Shown here: piece after piece, positions 53,192-62,843 of the stretch
Position numbering within the stretch: the stretch's first letter is position 1
How the letters are laid out: every line of letters begins with the position of its first letter
Source: Citrobacter sp. Res13-Sevr-PEB04-36
GTDB lineage: Bacteria; Pseudomonadota; Gammaproteobacteria; Enterobacterales; Enterobacteriaceae
DNA: 64,000 nucleotides
Assembly: GCF_015672735.1 (NCBI RefSeq)
Contig: NZ_JADABY010000043.1
Coordinates: 62,001 to 126,000, forward strand
Reading direction: 5' to 3'
Notes under the pieces: generated by a model
What the model saw: the letters and a program-made list of their open reading frames with translations, nothing else
Database searches by the model: none
What the model was told of the DNA's origin: nothing
Made by a program: the position numbers and the translations under genes

Positions 53192-53218
53192 CGTGGCCTC
53201 CAGGCAGGCCACGCTTTT
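53192..53218 (+). terminator. Terminator after prmA
   Basis: CGTGGCCT, 6-nt loop, AGGCCACG, then CTTTT. It lies 8 bp after the prmA stop. Confidence 0.85.
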
Positions 53219-53316
53219 CCCGCTTTTTGTACACCAATTCGTACGTCCCCGAGCTAAAACACCCAATTAATTCATTGAAGTTAAAGAAAAAACAAACCAT
53301 TCACTGAACGAATTGT

Positions 53317-53645
53317 ATGAAAGCAACTTTTAGCAAGGTCGCGATCCTGGTGCTCAGCATTATGCCCGTGACGGTTTTTGCATCCCACTGGAGCTATGAG
53401 GGAAAAGGCTCTCCTGAGCACTGGGGCGCGCTCAGCGAGGAGTATAAAACCTGCCAGACCGGTATGAACCAATCTCCCATCAACATCGACACGACACTTA
53501 CAGCGCATCTCTCGCCGCTGGACACGCACTATACCGATGGCCCGATGACGCTTTCAGAAGCACAGCTTAAAAAATTCACCCAGACTATGCATCACAATAA
53601 CAACCGGCCAGAACAGCCGCTCAATGGTCGCTGATTGTCGAGTAA
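53317..53645 (+). pseudogene. cah: Periplasmic alpha-carbonic anhydrase, internally deleted and frameshifted
   Basis: The readable ORF has 105 codons, but the family has about 245. A signal peptide (residues 1-23) and N-terminal core (HWSYEG, CQTGMNQSPINI) join directly, near residue 76, to the C-terminal core (LSEAQLKKF, NNNRPEQPLNGR). The missing 140 or so residues contain the three zinc-binding His. At the end, GGTCGC-TGA would read LNGRLIVE and stop (TAA 53643-53645) if one C were restored, so there is also a 1-base deletion. It cannot be an active carbonic anhydrase. Confidence 0.9.
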
Positions 53646-53701
53646 TCCTCAGCCCCCTGCGATCATGTTCTGAAATGAGAGCATAGTCACATTATGTCGC
53701 A

Positions 53702-53730
53702 ATAATCTGCTGATTAATTCAGCAGATTAT
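53702..53730 (+). terminator. Hairpin after the carbonic anhydrase remnant
   Basis: ATAATCTGCTGA pairs perfectly with TCAGCAGATTAT around TTAAT. It is followed by CTTGTC, so U-tract support is weak. Confidence 0.6.
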
Positions 53731-53902
53731 CTTGTCAGATCGCCTGACCTCGAAGAAAAAATGAGAAGTTACGCAAAATTATATGCGTATATAAAACAGA
53801 CACATTTTTATAATCCAATGATTTATATAATTAATTATTTTCATCCGTTCACATTTACGGCAATTCATTGATCCACCTCAGTGGATTGGTCAAAGTTTGG
53901 CC

Positions 53903-53940
53903 TTTCATCTCGTGCGAAAAATGCGTAATATACGCCGCCT
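53903..53940 (+). promoter_or_regulatory. dusB-fis promoter
   Basis: TTTCAT (53903-53908), 17 bp, TAATAT (53926-53931), followed by a GC-rich discriminator (ACGCCGCC) and the start region near 53938. This matches the E. coli fis promoter, which is strongly growth-rate and ppGpp controlled. Control here is inferred from identity of these elements. Confidence 0.85.
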
Positions 53941-53970
53941 TGCAGTCACAGTATGGTCATTTCTTAACTC

Positions 53971-54936
53971 ATGCGTATCGGACAATATCAGCTCAGAAAT
54001 CGCCTGATCGCAGCACCTATGGCTGGCATCACTGACAGACCATTCAGGACGCTGTGCTACGAGATGGGAGCAGGATTGACGGTATCCGAGATGATGTCTT
54101 CTAACCCGCAGGTTTGGGAAAGTGACAAGTCTCGTTTACGGATGGTGCACGTTGATGAGCCAGGAATTCGCACGGTGCAAATTGCCGGTAGCGACCCTGT
54201 TGAAATGGCCGATGCCGCACGTATTAACGTGGAAAGCGGCGCCCAAATTATTGATATCAATATGGGGTGTCCGGCTAAAAAAGTGAATCGCAAGCTTGCA
54301 GGTTCAGCCCTCTTGCAGTACCCGGATTTAGTGAAGTCGATACTAACCGAGGTCGTCAATGCAGTGGACGTTCCTGTCACTCTCAAGATTCGCACCGGCT
54401 GGGCTCCGGAACACCGTAACTGCGTAGAGATTGCCCAACTGGCTGAAGACTGTGGCATTCAGGCTCTGACCATTCATGGACGCACCCGCGCCTGTTTGTT
54501 CAATGGAGATGCTGAGTACGACAGTATTCGGGCAGTTAAGCAGAAAGTTTCCATTCCGATTATCGCGAATGGCGACATTACTGACCCGCTTAAAGCCAGA
54601 GCTGTGCTCGACTATACGGGGGCGGATGCCCTGATGATAGGCCGTGCAGCTCAGGGAAGACCCTGGATCTTTCGGGAAATCCAGCATTATCTGGACACTG
54701 GGGAGCTGCTGACCCCGCTGCCTCTGGCAGAGGTGAAGCGCTTGCTTTGTGCGCACGTTCGGGAACTGCATGACTTTTATGGTCAGGCAAAAGGGTACCG
54801 AATTGCGCGTAAACACGTATCCTGGTATCTCCAGGAACACGCTCCAAATGACCAGTTTCGGCGCACATTCAACGCCATTGAAGATTCCAGCGAACAGCTG
54901 GCGGCGTTGGAGGCATACTTCGAAAATTTTGCGTAA
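53971..54936 (+). CDS. dusB: tRNA-dihydrouridine synthase B
   Basis: Flavoenzyme that reduces U17 in tRNA. It is 321 aa, as in E. coli. The catalytic Cys100 is in [14 protein letters not shown]-binding and substrate motifs are complete, including [13 protein letters not shown] and [11 protein letters not shown]. First gene of the dusB-fis operon, 24 bp before fis. Confidence 0.97.
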   Translation: MRIGQYQLRNRLIAAPMAGITDRPFRTLCYEMGAGLTVSEMMSSNPQVWESDKSRLRMVHVDEPGIRTVQIAGSDPVEMADAARINVESGAQIIDINMGCPAKKVNRKLAGSALLQYPDLVKSILTEVVNAVDVPVTLKIRTGWAPEHRNCVEIAQLAEDCGIQALTIHGRTRACLFNGDAEYDSIRAVKQKVSIPIIANGDITDPLKARAVLDYTGADALMIGRAAQGRPWIFREIQHYLDTGELLTPLPLAEVKRLLCAHVRELHDFYGQAKGYRIARKHVSWYLQEHAPNDQFRRTFNAIEDSSEQLAALEAYFENFA

Positions 54937-54960
54937 TAGAAATAAAGAGCTGACAGAACT

Positions 54961-55257
54961 ATGTTCGAACAACGCGTAAATTCTGACGTACTGACCGTTT
55001 CTACCGTTAACTCTCAGGATCAGGTAACTCAAAAACCCCTGCGTGACTCGGTTAAACAGGCACTGAAGAACTATTTTGCTCAACTGAATGGTCAAGATGT
55101 TAATGATCTCTATGAGCTGGTACTGGCTGAAGTAGAACAGCCCCTGTTGGACATGGTGATGCAATACACCCGCGGTAACCAGACCCGTGCTGCCCTGATG
55201 ATGGGCATCAACCGTGGTACGCTGCGTAAAAAACTGAAAAAATACGGCATGAACTGA
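54961..55257 (+). CDS. fis: DNA-binding protein Fis
   Basis: Nucleoid protein and regulator of rRNA, tRNA and many growth genes. It is 98 aa and I see no difference from the E. coli protein as I remember it. N-terminal beta hairpin and helix A, then C-terminal helix-turn-helix [25 protein letters not shown]. Expressed from the promoter upstream of dusB. Confidence 0.99.
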
Positions 55258-55282
55258 TACTAATCAGCGAAATGTTTGTTTT

Positions 55283-55318
55283 AAAAGGCGCTACTCGGCA
55301 TGGGGAAGCGCCTTTTTT
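55283..55318 (+). terminator. Terminator after fis
   Basis: AAAAGGCGCT pairs with AGCGCCTTTT around a 14-nt loop, followed by TT. The yhdJ ribosome-binding site lies 14 bp further. Confidence 0.9.
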
Positions 55319-55344
55319 ATAGGCATCACACGGAGGCTTTGGCG

Positions 55345-56229
55345 ATGAACGCAAGATGTGAACCCGTCTATTTTGGCGATGAATCGAAAAAGATAATCCA
55401 CGGTGATGCGCTGACCGAACTGAAGAAACTACCATCTGCAAGCGTCGATCTCATTTTTGCCGACCCACCTTATAACATCGGTAAAGATTTTGACGGGCTG
55501 GTGGAATCCTGGGACGAAGAGACCTTTCTGGCATGGTTGTTTGAGTGCATTGATGAGTGCCATCGAATTCTCAAGCCACAGGGCACCATGTACATCATGA
55601 ACAGTACGGAGAACATGCCGTATATCGACCTCAAATGCCGGCAGTTTTTTACCATAAAAAGCCGCATCGTGTGGTCCTATGATAGCTCGGGGGTACAGGC
55701 CAAAAACTTTTTTGGATCCCTGTATGAACCGATCCTGATGATGGTCAAAGACTCAAAAAATTATACCTTTAATCGTGATGACGTTCTTGTCGAGGCTAAA
55801 ACCGGTGCCAAACGCGCGCTAATCGATTACCGAAAGAATCCGCCCCAGCCTTACAATCAGAAAAAGGTGCCAGGTAACGTCTGGGAATTTCCCCGCGTTC
55901 GCTATTTGATGGATGAATACGAAAATCACCCCACCCAAAAACCTCAGGCTCTGCTGGAACGCATCATTCTCGCATCCTCGAACCCAGATGAGATGGTGTT
56001 AGATCCGTTCGCGGGTAGTTTCACCACCGGCGCGACTGCGGTGGCGTTAGGTCGCAGATTTGTCGGTATTGAAATCAATGACGAATATGTAAAGATGGGG
56101 CTCAGAAGACTGAGTATTAGCTCCCACTTCTCAACAAATGACCTTGCAAAAGTAAAAAAGCGAAAGACGAAAAACTCTTCTAAAAAGAGTCGATTAGCTG
56201 AAAAGAGCGGTGTGATTTCAACAAAGTAA
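55345..56229 (+). CDS. yhdJ: Orphan DNA adenine methyltransferase YhdJ
   Basis: Solitary N6-adenine methyltransferase that in E. coli methylates ATGCAT. It is 294 aa with motif order of a beta-class enzyme: DPPY at residues 40-43, target-recognition region with NHPTQKP, then the SAM motif DPFAGSFTTGATA. ATG 55345 has GGAGG at 55332-55336. There is no restriction partner beside it, so its role is epigenetic or unknown. Basic, Ser/Lys-rich C-terminal tail. Confidence 0.95.
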   Translation: MNARCEPVYFGDESKKIIHGDALTELKKLPSASVDLIFADPPYNIGKDFDGLVESWDEETFLAWLFECIDECHRILKPQGTMYIMNSTENMPYIDLKCRQFFTIKSRIVWSYDSSGVQAKNFFGSLYEPILMMVKDSKNYTFNRDDVLVEAKTGAKRALIDYRKNPPQPYNQKKVPGNVWEFPRVRYLMDEYENHPTQKPQALLERIILASSNPDEMVLDPFAGSFTTGATAVALGRRFVGIEINDEYVKMGLRRLSISSHFSTNDLAKVKKRKTKNSSKKSRLAEKSGVISTK

Positions 56230-56311
56230 AAGCATTGTAAGTCTGCTTTTCAGCATGTGGATTTCGTGTATATTCCCAGCACGCTTGGGCATGAATACAC
56301 AGGATTTGGTA

Positions 56312-56476
56312 ATGATTCGCAAGTATTGGTGGCTGGTTGTTTTTGCTGTCTTCGTTTTTCTTTTTGATGCGCTACTCATACAGTGGATAGAGTTGATGAC
56401 AACAGAGCACGATAAGTGTCGGAATATGAACTCGGTGAATCCCCTCAAGCTGGTCAACTGCATCGACCTTGAATAG
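56312..56476 (+). CDS. yhdU: Small membrane protein YhdU
   Basis: 54-aa protein with one long N-terminal hydrophobic segment (WWLVVFAVFVFLFDALLI) and a conserved end CRNMNSVNPLKLVNC. I start at ATG 56312, the E. coli-type start (MIRKYWW); an upstream ATG at 56291 is possible. Function unknown. Confidence 0.82.
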   Translation: MIRKYWWLVVFAVFVFLFDALLIQWIELMTTEHDKCRNMNSVNPLKLVNCIDLE

Positions 56477-56539
56477 ACCATCCTCTAGCACGCGCTATAC
56501 AGCTGTCAGGCCATGGCAGCTGAATGCAATCGCCTGACA

Positions 56540-57196
56540 CTACCCTACATGATTTTCACTCTCAACAAACTGCATCACACAGCCACCGGGGCTTAGCATT
56601 TTTAATACGTTATCAACTAATATCGGTGCCTGTTCATAAAGATCATAACTGACTGGATTCATTAACCAGTTTTTTATTATCCCACTAAAGCTACCGTGCA
56701 AAATAATGAGGATGACGTCTAAATCCAGGCTCGTGGCGATAAGATTTTCATCCATACATTTCTGTAATGATTCGCGTATTCTTTGATGGCACAAGCCTAT
56801 TTTATCGCGAATATCCTGCTCTGATATCATATCGTTATGAAATTCACATTTATGATATAAAATCTGCATTAATGCCTGCTGGCGAGGAATTTTTGCAATA
56901 TATTGCAAACCCACGACTAATTTCTCCCGTAGCCGTTGTAAGGGGTTGTCTCCCCAACGCCCGATGAGTTGGTCCTGAATAAGATCGCGCAAGGGAGGTT
57001 GCTGCAACCAAAGCTCATTAAACAGCTGGCTCTTATTGTCGAAATGCCAGTAGATTGCACCCCGCGTCACGTTTGCGGCATCAGCAATGTCGTTAAGCGT
57101 TGTATTGCCAACGCCCCGTGCAGCAAACTGCACAATCGCCGTTTCAATCAGATGCTGCCGCGTTTTGAGGGCATCAGCTTTCGTTTTTCTCGCCAT
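56540..57196 (-). CDS. acrS: TetR-family repressor AcrS (EnvR)
   Basis: Represses acrAB in E. coli and lies divergent from acrEF. It is 218 aa (E. coli 220). TetR helix-turn-helix about residues 30-50 (TLNDIADAANVTRGAIYWHF). C-terminal ligand part is variable, as expected. Confidence 0.93.
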   Translation of the reverse strand: MARKTKADALKTRQHLIETAIVQFAARGVGNTTLNDIADAANVTRGAIYWHFDNKSQLFNELWLQQPPLRDLIQDQLIGRWGDNPLQRLREKLVVGLQYIAKIPRQQALMQILYHKCEFHNDMISEQDIRDKIGLCHQRIRESLQKCMDENLIATSLDLDVILIILHGSFSGIIKNWLMNPVSYDLYEQAPILVDNVLKMLSPGGCVMQFVESENHVG

Positions 57197-57610
57197 GGTT
57201 CGAATGCCTGAGACAGAGTAGAGAATGATAAACTTTCTTATCTAATATTTACTGTACGGAATTAATGTATCACTTAGCCTTTATTTAGACGAGTTCTAAA
57301 ATATTTCATTACGTACGCCCCACATAAATAAACAAGATGAATAAAACAAAACAATACATTCACATATATGATGATGATTTCAATATGTGTTAATGCAAGT
57401 CATAACATGACTAATCTTCTCTTAATGAAAGGGCAGTTGTTTCTTCTTTTTTTGTTTTTATGTGCCGTGTAATACGCGGCAAAATAAGTATTGCTTACAT
57501 CGCAAGCTAATTATTTGTAGGATAGCCAACTATTATTTTTTATTTGTGCGCGTTATCGCCCTGCCATTACTCCGGTAAATAACGAGCTTTCGGTTCTTTA
57601 AGGAATAGAA
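57197..57610. promoter_or_regulatory. AT-rich divergent region between acrS and acrE
   Basis: 414 bp with no gene. It is rich in A and T, as with H-NS silenced promoters; H-NS silencing of acrEF is known in E. coli. I saw no perfect operator for AcrS, and no strong promoter I would defend. Confidence 0.5.
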
Positions 57611-58768
57611 ATGACGAAAACTGCCAGGTTCTCGCTCCTGCCCTCATTCATCATCATCTCCGCTGCATTACTCGCCGGTTGTAACGATCAGGGTGACACA
57701 CAGGCTCATCCCACTGAGCCACAGGTGACTGTCCATGTTGTCGAGTCGGCCCCCTTAGCCGTGACGACAGAATTACCGGGACGTACAAGCGCATTTCGTA
57801 TTGCAGAAGTCCGCCCCCAGGTTAGCGGGATTGTACTCAAAAGAAATTTCACCGAAGGCAGCGATGTTGAAGCAGGCCAGTCGCTTTATCAGATCGATCC
57901 TGCAACCTATCAGGCTGACTACGACAGCGCCAAAGGCGAACTGGCAAAAAGTGAAGCCGCAGCGGCAATCGCGCACTTAACCGTAAAACGCTATGTTCCA
58001 CTGGTCGGAACAAAATACATCAGTCAGCAAGAATACGATCAGGCTATTGCTGACGCACGTCAGGCCGATGCCTCGGTTATTGCAGCCAAAGCGGCTGTCG
58101 AAAGCGCGCGTATTAACCTTGCTTACACCAAAGTGACCTCACCTATTAGCGGACGCATCGGTAAATCTAGCGTCACCGAAGGTGCGCTGGTCACTAATGG
58201 TCAGGCAACAGCGCTCGCTACCGTGCAACAACTCGATCCTATTTATGTCGACGTGACGCAGTCCAGTAACGACTTTATGCGCCTCAAGCAGTCCATTGCA
58301 CAAGGCAGTCTGCATAAAGACAACACCAGCAGCACCGTCGAGTTGGTGATGGAGAATGGCCAGTCATATCCACTGAAAGGCACGTTGCAGTTTTCTGATG
58401 TGACGGTTGATGAAAGCACCGGATCAATCACCCTCAGAGCCGTGTTCCCTAACCCGCAGCACACTCTGCTGCCCGGCATGTTTGTGCGCGCACGTGTTGA
58501 TGAAGGCGTTCAACCCAATGCGATCCTTGTTCCGCAACAAGGAGTAACGCGTACGCCGCGTGGCGACGCCACTGTGATGGTTGTCAATGACAAGAGTCAG
58601 GTTGAAGCTCGTCCGGTCGTCGCCGTGCAAGCTATTGGTGATAAGTGGCTGATTAGTGAAGGCTTACAGTCGGGTGACAAAGTCATCGTGAGTGGTTTAC
58701 AGAAAGCGCGCCCAGGCGTGCAGGTTAAAGCCACCACCGATGCCCCGGCTGCGGCTACAGCGCAATAA
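57611..58768 (+). CDS. acrE: Multidrug efflux adaptor lipoprotein AcrE
   Basis: Periplasmic membrane fusion protein that joins AcrF to TolC. It is 385 aa, as in E. coli. Lipobox LLAGC gives lipidated Cys24. Lipoyl motif VRPQVSGIVLKRNFTEGSDVEAG region, hairpin, then beta-barrel. AGGAATAG precedes the ATG. acrF follows after 11 bp. Confidence 0.96.
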   Translation: MTKTARFSLLPSFIIISAALLAGCNDQGDTQAHPTEPQVTVHVVESAPLAVTTELPGRTSAFRIAEVRPQVSGIVLKRNFTEGSDVEAGQSLYQIDPATYQADYDSAKGELAKSEAAAAIAHLTVKRYVPLVGTKYISQQEYDQAIADARQADASVIAAKAAVESARINLAYTKVTSPISGRIGKSSVTEGALVTNGQATALATVQQLDPIYVDVTQSSNDFMRLKQSIAQGSLHKDNTSSTVELVMENGQSYPLKGTLQFSDVTVDESTGSITLRAVFPNPQHTLLPGMFVRARVDEGVQPNAILVPQQGVTRTPRGDATVMVVNDKSQVEARPVVAVQAIGDKWLISEGLQSGDKVIVSGLQKARPGVQVKATTDAPAAATAQ

Positions 58769-58779
58769 GGTAACCGGAC

Positions 58780-61700
58780 ATGGCAAACTTTTTTATTAGG
58801 CGTCCAATCTTTGCCTGGGTACTGGCCATCATTTTGATGATGGCGGGTGCGTTGGCAATCATGCAACTGCCCGTGGCGCAATACCCTACCATCGCGCCCC
58901 CTGCCGTTGCGATTACCGCAACCTACCCAGGTGCGGATGCACAAACGGTACAGGACACCGTCACACAGGTTATCGAACAAAACATGAACGGCATCGATAA
59001 CCTGATGTATATGTCATCCACCAGCGACTCCGCCGGGAGCGTGACCATCACGCTGACGTTCCAGTCCGGAACCGATCCCGATATTGCCCAGGTGCAGGTG
59101 CAAAACAAACTGCAGCTCGCAACCCCTTTACTGCCGCAGGAAGTCCAGCAGCAGGGTATCGGCGTTGAGAAATCGAGCAGCAGCTTTTTGATGGTCGCGG
59201 GCTTTGTTTCTGACAATCCACAGACCACGCAGGACGACATCTCAGACTATGTCGCCTCTAACGTTAAAGACTCAATCAGCCGTTTGAACGGTGTGGGCGA
59301 CGTGCAACTGTTTGGTGCACAGTACGCCATGCGTATCTGGCTGGATGCGAATTTGTTGAACAAATACCAGCTCACACCAGTTGATGTCATCAACCAGTTA
59401 AAGGTGCAGAACAACCAGATAGCCGCAGGTCAGTTAGGGGGGACGCCTGCATTACCTAATCAACAGCTTAACGCCTCGATCATTGCGCAAACACGACTGA
59501 AAGATCCACAAGAGTTCGGCAAAGTGACCTTACGCGTGAACAGCGACGGCTCTGTTGTCCATCTGAAGGATGTAGCACGCATTGAGCTGGGTGGTGAAAA
59601 CTACAACGTCGTTGCCCGTATTAACGGTAAACCGGCATCCGGCCTTGGCATTAAGCTGGCAACTGGAGCAAACGCGCTGGATACCGCCAACGCAATTAAA
59701 GCTAAACTGGTTGAACTGCAACCGTTCTTCCCGCAGGGTATGAAAGTTGTTTACCCGTACGACACCACGCCGTTCGTCACCATCTCCATTCATGAGGTGG
59801 TGAAAACACTGTTTGAAGCGATCGTGCTGGTGTTCCTGGTGATGTACCTGTTCCTGCAAAACATCCGCGCCACGCTCATTCCAACCATCGCCGTTCCCGT
59901 CGTACTGTTGGGAACCTTTGCCGTACTGGCAGCATTTGGCTACTCGATAAACACCCTGACGATGTTCGGGATGGTGCTCGCCATCGGTTTGTTGGTCGAT
60001 GATGCGATTGTGGTGGTCGAGAACGTTGAACGCGTGATGATGGAAGAAAATTTGCCCCCCAAAGAGGCGACGGAGAAATCCATGTCGCAGATTCAGGGGG
60101 CGCTGGTGGGTATCGCCATGGTGCTGTCAGCGGTGTTTATCCCGATGGCCTTCTTTGGCGGCTCCACTGGTGCGATTTACCGCCAGTTCTCTATCACCAT
60201 CGTTTCTGCTATGGCGCTTTCCGTACTGGTAGCATTGATTCTGACCCCTGCTCTTTGTGCCACATTGCTCAAACCGGTGTCAGCGGAGCATCACGAGAAA
60301 AAAAGCGGCTTCTTTGGCTGGTTTAATGCGAAGTTCGATCACAGCGTCAACCACTATACCAATAGCGTCAGTGGTATTGTCCGTAAAACCGGACGTTATC
60401 TTATCGTTTACCTGATCATTGTTGTTGGAATGGCGGTGTTGTTTATGCGCCTGCCAACTTCCTTCCTCCCAGAAGAAGATCAGGGCGTATTCCTGACGAT
60501 GATTCAGCTGCCGGCTGGCGCAACGCAGGAACGCACCCAAAAGGTTCTTGATCAGGTGACCAACTACTACCTGAATAATGAGAAAGCTAATGTCGAAAGC
60601 GTCTTTACAGTTAACGGCTTCAGCTTCAGCGGACAGGGGCAAAACTCAGGGATGGCATTTGTCAGCCTCAAGCCTTGGGAAGAACGTAGCGGGAAGGAGA
60701 ATAACGTTGAATCGGTTATTGCCCGTGCGACCCGCGCTTTCAGCCAGATTCGCGACGGTCTGGTGTTCCCCTTCAACATGCCAGCCATTGTTGAATTGGG
60801 CACGGCAACCGGCTTTGACTTTGAGCTGATTGACCAAGGGGGGCTGGGGCACACGGCCTTGACTCAGGCACGTAATCAGCTAATGGGGATGGTTGCACAA
60901 CATCCGGATCTGCTGGTTCGCGTACGTCCTAACGGCCTGGAAGATACCGCACAGTTCAAGCTGGATGTTGATCAAGAAAAAGCACAAGCGCTGGGAGTTT
61001 CCTTATCTGATATTAATGAAACCATCTCCGCAGCGCCGGGCGGTTATTACGTCAATGACTTCATTGACCGTGGCCGCGTGAAAAAAGTGTACGTCCAGGC
61101 TGATGCAAAATTCCGTATGTTGCCGGAAGACATCAATAATCTGTATGTTCGCAGCGCCAACAGCGAAATGGTGCCATTCTCAACATTTAGCTCTTCTCAA
61201 TGGGTTTATGGCTCGCCGCGACTGGAACGTTACAACGGTATGCCATCAATGGAGTTACTGGGAGAAGCCGCGCCGGGTAGAAGTACCGGTGAAGCCATGG
61301 CAATGATGGAAAGCCTGGCAGAAAAACTGCCAACCGGCATCGGTCATGACTGGACTGGCATGTCTTACCAGGAACGACTGTCAGGTAACCAGGCTCCCGC
61401 GTTGTATGCCATTTCGTTAATCGTTGTCTTCCTTTGCCTTGCCGCATTGTATGAGAGCTGGTCGATTCCATTCTCCGTCATGCTCGTGGTACCGCTCGGT
61501 GTTGTTGGTGCGTTATTAGCCGCATCGCTGCGTGGAATGAATAACGATGTGTACTTCCAGGTTGGTCTGCTTACCACCATCGGCCTCTCAGCCAAAAACG
61601 CCATACTGATTGTGGAGTTTGCCAAAGACCTGATGGACAAAGAGGGCAAAGGCTTGATTGAGGCGACGCTGGAAGCCTCCCGCATGCGTCTCCGCCCTAT

Positions 61701-61893
61701 CCTGATGACTTCACTAGCTTTTATTCTGGGAGTTATGCCGCTGGTAATCAGTCGCGGCGCAGGTAGTGGCGCACAAAATGCGGTCGGTACAGGCGTTATG
61801 GGGGGGATGCTCACCGCCACATTGCTAGCTATCTTCTTCGTACCCGTCTTCTTTGTTGTCGTTAGGCGACGTTTTAGTCGACACAACGATTAA
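58780..61893 (+). CDS. acrF: RND multidrug efflux transporter AcrF
   Basis: Proton-driven inner-membrane pump of the HAE1 group, 1037 aa (E. coli 1034). N terminus [20 protein letters not shown]; proton-relay Asp pair in [17 protein letters not shown] of the fourth helix; conserved [17 protein letters not shown] with the relay Lys in helix 10. Usually silent in E. coli because of H-NS. Terminator downstream. Confidence 0.97.
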   Translation: MANFFIRRPIFAWVLAIILMMAGALAIMQLPVAQYPTIAPPAVAITATYPGADAQTVQDTVTQVIEQNMNGIDNLMYMSSTSDSAGSVTITLTFQSGTDPDIAQVQVQNKLQLATPLLPQEVQQQGIGVEKSSSSFLMVAGFVSDNPQTTQDDISDYVASNVKDSISRLNGVGDVQLFGAQYAMRIWLDANLLNKYQLTPVDVINQLKVQNNQIAAGQLGGTPALPNQQLNASIIAQTRLKDPQEFGKVTLRVNSDGSVVHLKDVARIELGGENYNVVARINGKPASGLGIKLATGANALDTANAIKAKLVELQPFFPQGMKVVYPYDTTPFVTISIHEVVKTLFEAIVLVFLVMYLFLQNIRATLIPTIAVPVVLLGTFAVLAAFGYSINTLTMFGMVLAIGLLVDDAIVVVENVERVMMEENLPPKEATEKSMSQIQGALVGIAMVLSAVFIPMAFFGGSTGAIYRQFSITIVSAMALSVLVALILTPALCATLLKPVSAEHHEKKSGFFGWFNAKFDHSVNHYTNSVSGIVRKTGRYLIVYLIIVVGMAVLFMRLPTSFLPEEDQGVFLTMIQLPAGATQERTQKVLDQVTNYYLNNEKANVESVFTVNGFSFSGQGQNSGMAFVSLKPWEERSGKENNVESVIARATRAFSQIRDGLVFPFNMPAIVELGTATGFDFELIDQGGLGHTALTQARNQLMGMVAQHPDLLVRVRPNGLEDTAQFKLDVDQEKAQALGVSLSDINETISAAPGGYYVNDFIDRGRVKKVYVQADAKFRMLPEDINNLYVRSANSEMVPFSTFSSSQWVYGSPRLERYNGMPSMELLGEAAPGRSTGEAMAMMESLAEKLPTGIGHDWTGMSYQERLSGNQAPALYAISLIVVFLCLAALYESWSIPFSVMLVVPLGVVGALLAASLRGMNNDVYFQVGLLTTIGLSAKNAILIVEFAKDLMDKEGKGLIEATLEASRMRLRPILMTSLAFILGVMPLVISRGAGSGAQNAVGTGVMGGMLTATLLAIFFVPVFFVVVRRRFSRHND

Positions 61894-61903
61894 ATTGTAA
61901 AAT

Positions 61904-61927
61904 AAAGGCGTCTACGGACGCCTTTTT
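61904..61927 (+). terminator. Terminator after acrF
   Basis: AAAGGCGTC, loop TACG, GACGCCTTT, then TT. Good rho-independent terminator. Confidence 0.92.
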
Positions 61928-62162
61928 ACCAGATATTGAGATCTTTATTTATTAATAAGATAGCAATTTATTTTTTCCCACCTGTCACCGCAAAGCATCC
62001 ATTGCCCTCTAATTTATTCATTATGTTTACAAACCACACGAATTGAGATTATTCCTCATGTCAGTCTTTTTTTAAGAGGTGGTAAAATAGTTCTCGATTT
62101 CGCAGATAGCTTTGCGTTTGTCTTTGCTTTATTAGCGAAACGTTTATTTTAGAGGTAACACC

Positions 62163-62384
62163 ATGAAAAGATTAATTTCCGTTGCATTGCTGACAGCATT
62201 ACTGGCAGGCTGTGCACACGATTCTCCTTGCGTACCTGTCTATGACGATCAGGGCCGCCTGGTTCATACCAATACCTGTATGAAAGGTACCACGCAGGAT
62301 AACTGGGAAACAGCAGGTGCAATCGCCGGGGGTGCTGCTGCCATTGCCGGTCTGACGCTTGGGATCGTTGCCCTGACCAAATGA
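62163..62384 (+). CDS. yhdV: Small lipoprotein YhdV
   Basis: 73-aa predicted lipoprotein. Lipobox LLAGC puts the lipidated Cys at residue 17. A Cys/Asp-rich middle is followed by a Gly/Ala hydrophobic segment at the end (IAGGAAAIAGLTLGIVALTK). AGAGG lies upstream of the ATG. Function unknown. Confidence 0.9.
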   Translation: MKRLISVALLTALLAGCAHDSPCVPVYDDQGRLVHTNTCMKGTTQDNWETAGAIAGGAAAIAGLTLGIVALTK

Positions 62385-62392
62385 ATCCTCTT

Positions 62393-62418
62393 AAAAGCGC
62401 GGTACCTGCCGCGCTTTT
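62393..62418 (+). terminator. Terminator after yhdV
   Basis: AAAAGCGCGG, loop TACCTG, CCGCGCTTTT. Lies 8 bp after the yhdV stop. Confidence 0.9.
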
Positions 62419-62741
62419 AGTCATAAAGATAAATCTTTATATAAGACATAACGTTGGTGTTCGGTATCTATCATAGAATAATATTATTATAGATTTCTCT
62501 CACATATCCACGACGTAAAATTAGCATTTTTTGTATTCTTCGTAACAGCACGTCTTCCTGTCATTATTCTCACGCCCTCAATATTACCGCCCGAAATCGT
62601 TATCACGCGTCCTGTCTTAATTTTTAATTTTTTGCGCTGAAATGTGGCTTACGTTTCAATTTTGCACCACTTCAGGGCGCTGTATTTATTTTTTCCTGTC
62701 TACACTCTGCATATTGCGTCGAATATTCGGTCGCAAAAAAC

Positions 62742-62758
62742 TGGCACTACCTTTGCTT
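62742..62758 (+). promoter_or_regulatory. Sigma-54 promoter of the yhdWXYZ operon
   Basis: TGGCACTACCTTTGCTT matches the -24/-12 consensus TGGCAC-N5-TTGCW exactly, with GG and GC 10 bp apart. It lies about 85 bp upstream of the yhdW ATG. NtrC control of this transporter operon is known in E. coli. Confidence 0.92.
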
Positions 62759-62843
62759 AGAAGAGTATGGCCAAAGCCACAGACAGGTAAAAGACGTTTT
62801 TAGAACGTCTCCATAACAATAATTCCTCCACACAGGATGCTCT

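Larger units (their letters stand above)
53646..53970. promoter_or_regulatory. Intergenic region upstream of dusB-fis
   Basis: 325 bp. It holds the hairpin at 53702-53730, an AT-rich stretch (53760-53870) such as Fis and IHF use upstream of fis in E. coli, and the dusB-fis promoter. No gene seen. Confidence 0.6.
62385..62843 (+). promoter_or_regulatory. Intergenic region between yhdV and yhdW
   Basis: 459 bp. It holds the yhdV terminator, AT-rich sequence, two weak NtrC-like sites (62633-62648 and 62663-62680) spaced by 31 bp, and a sigma-54 promoter at 62742-62758. No gene. Confidence 0.7.
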
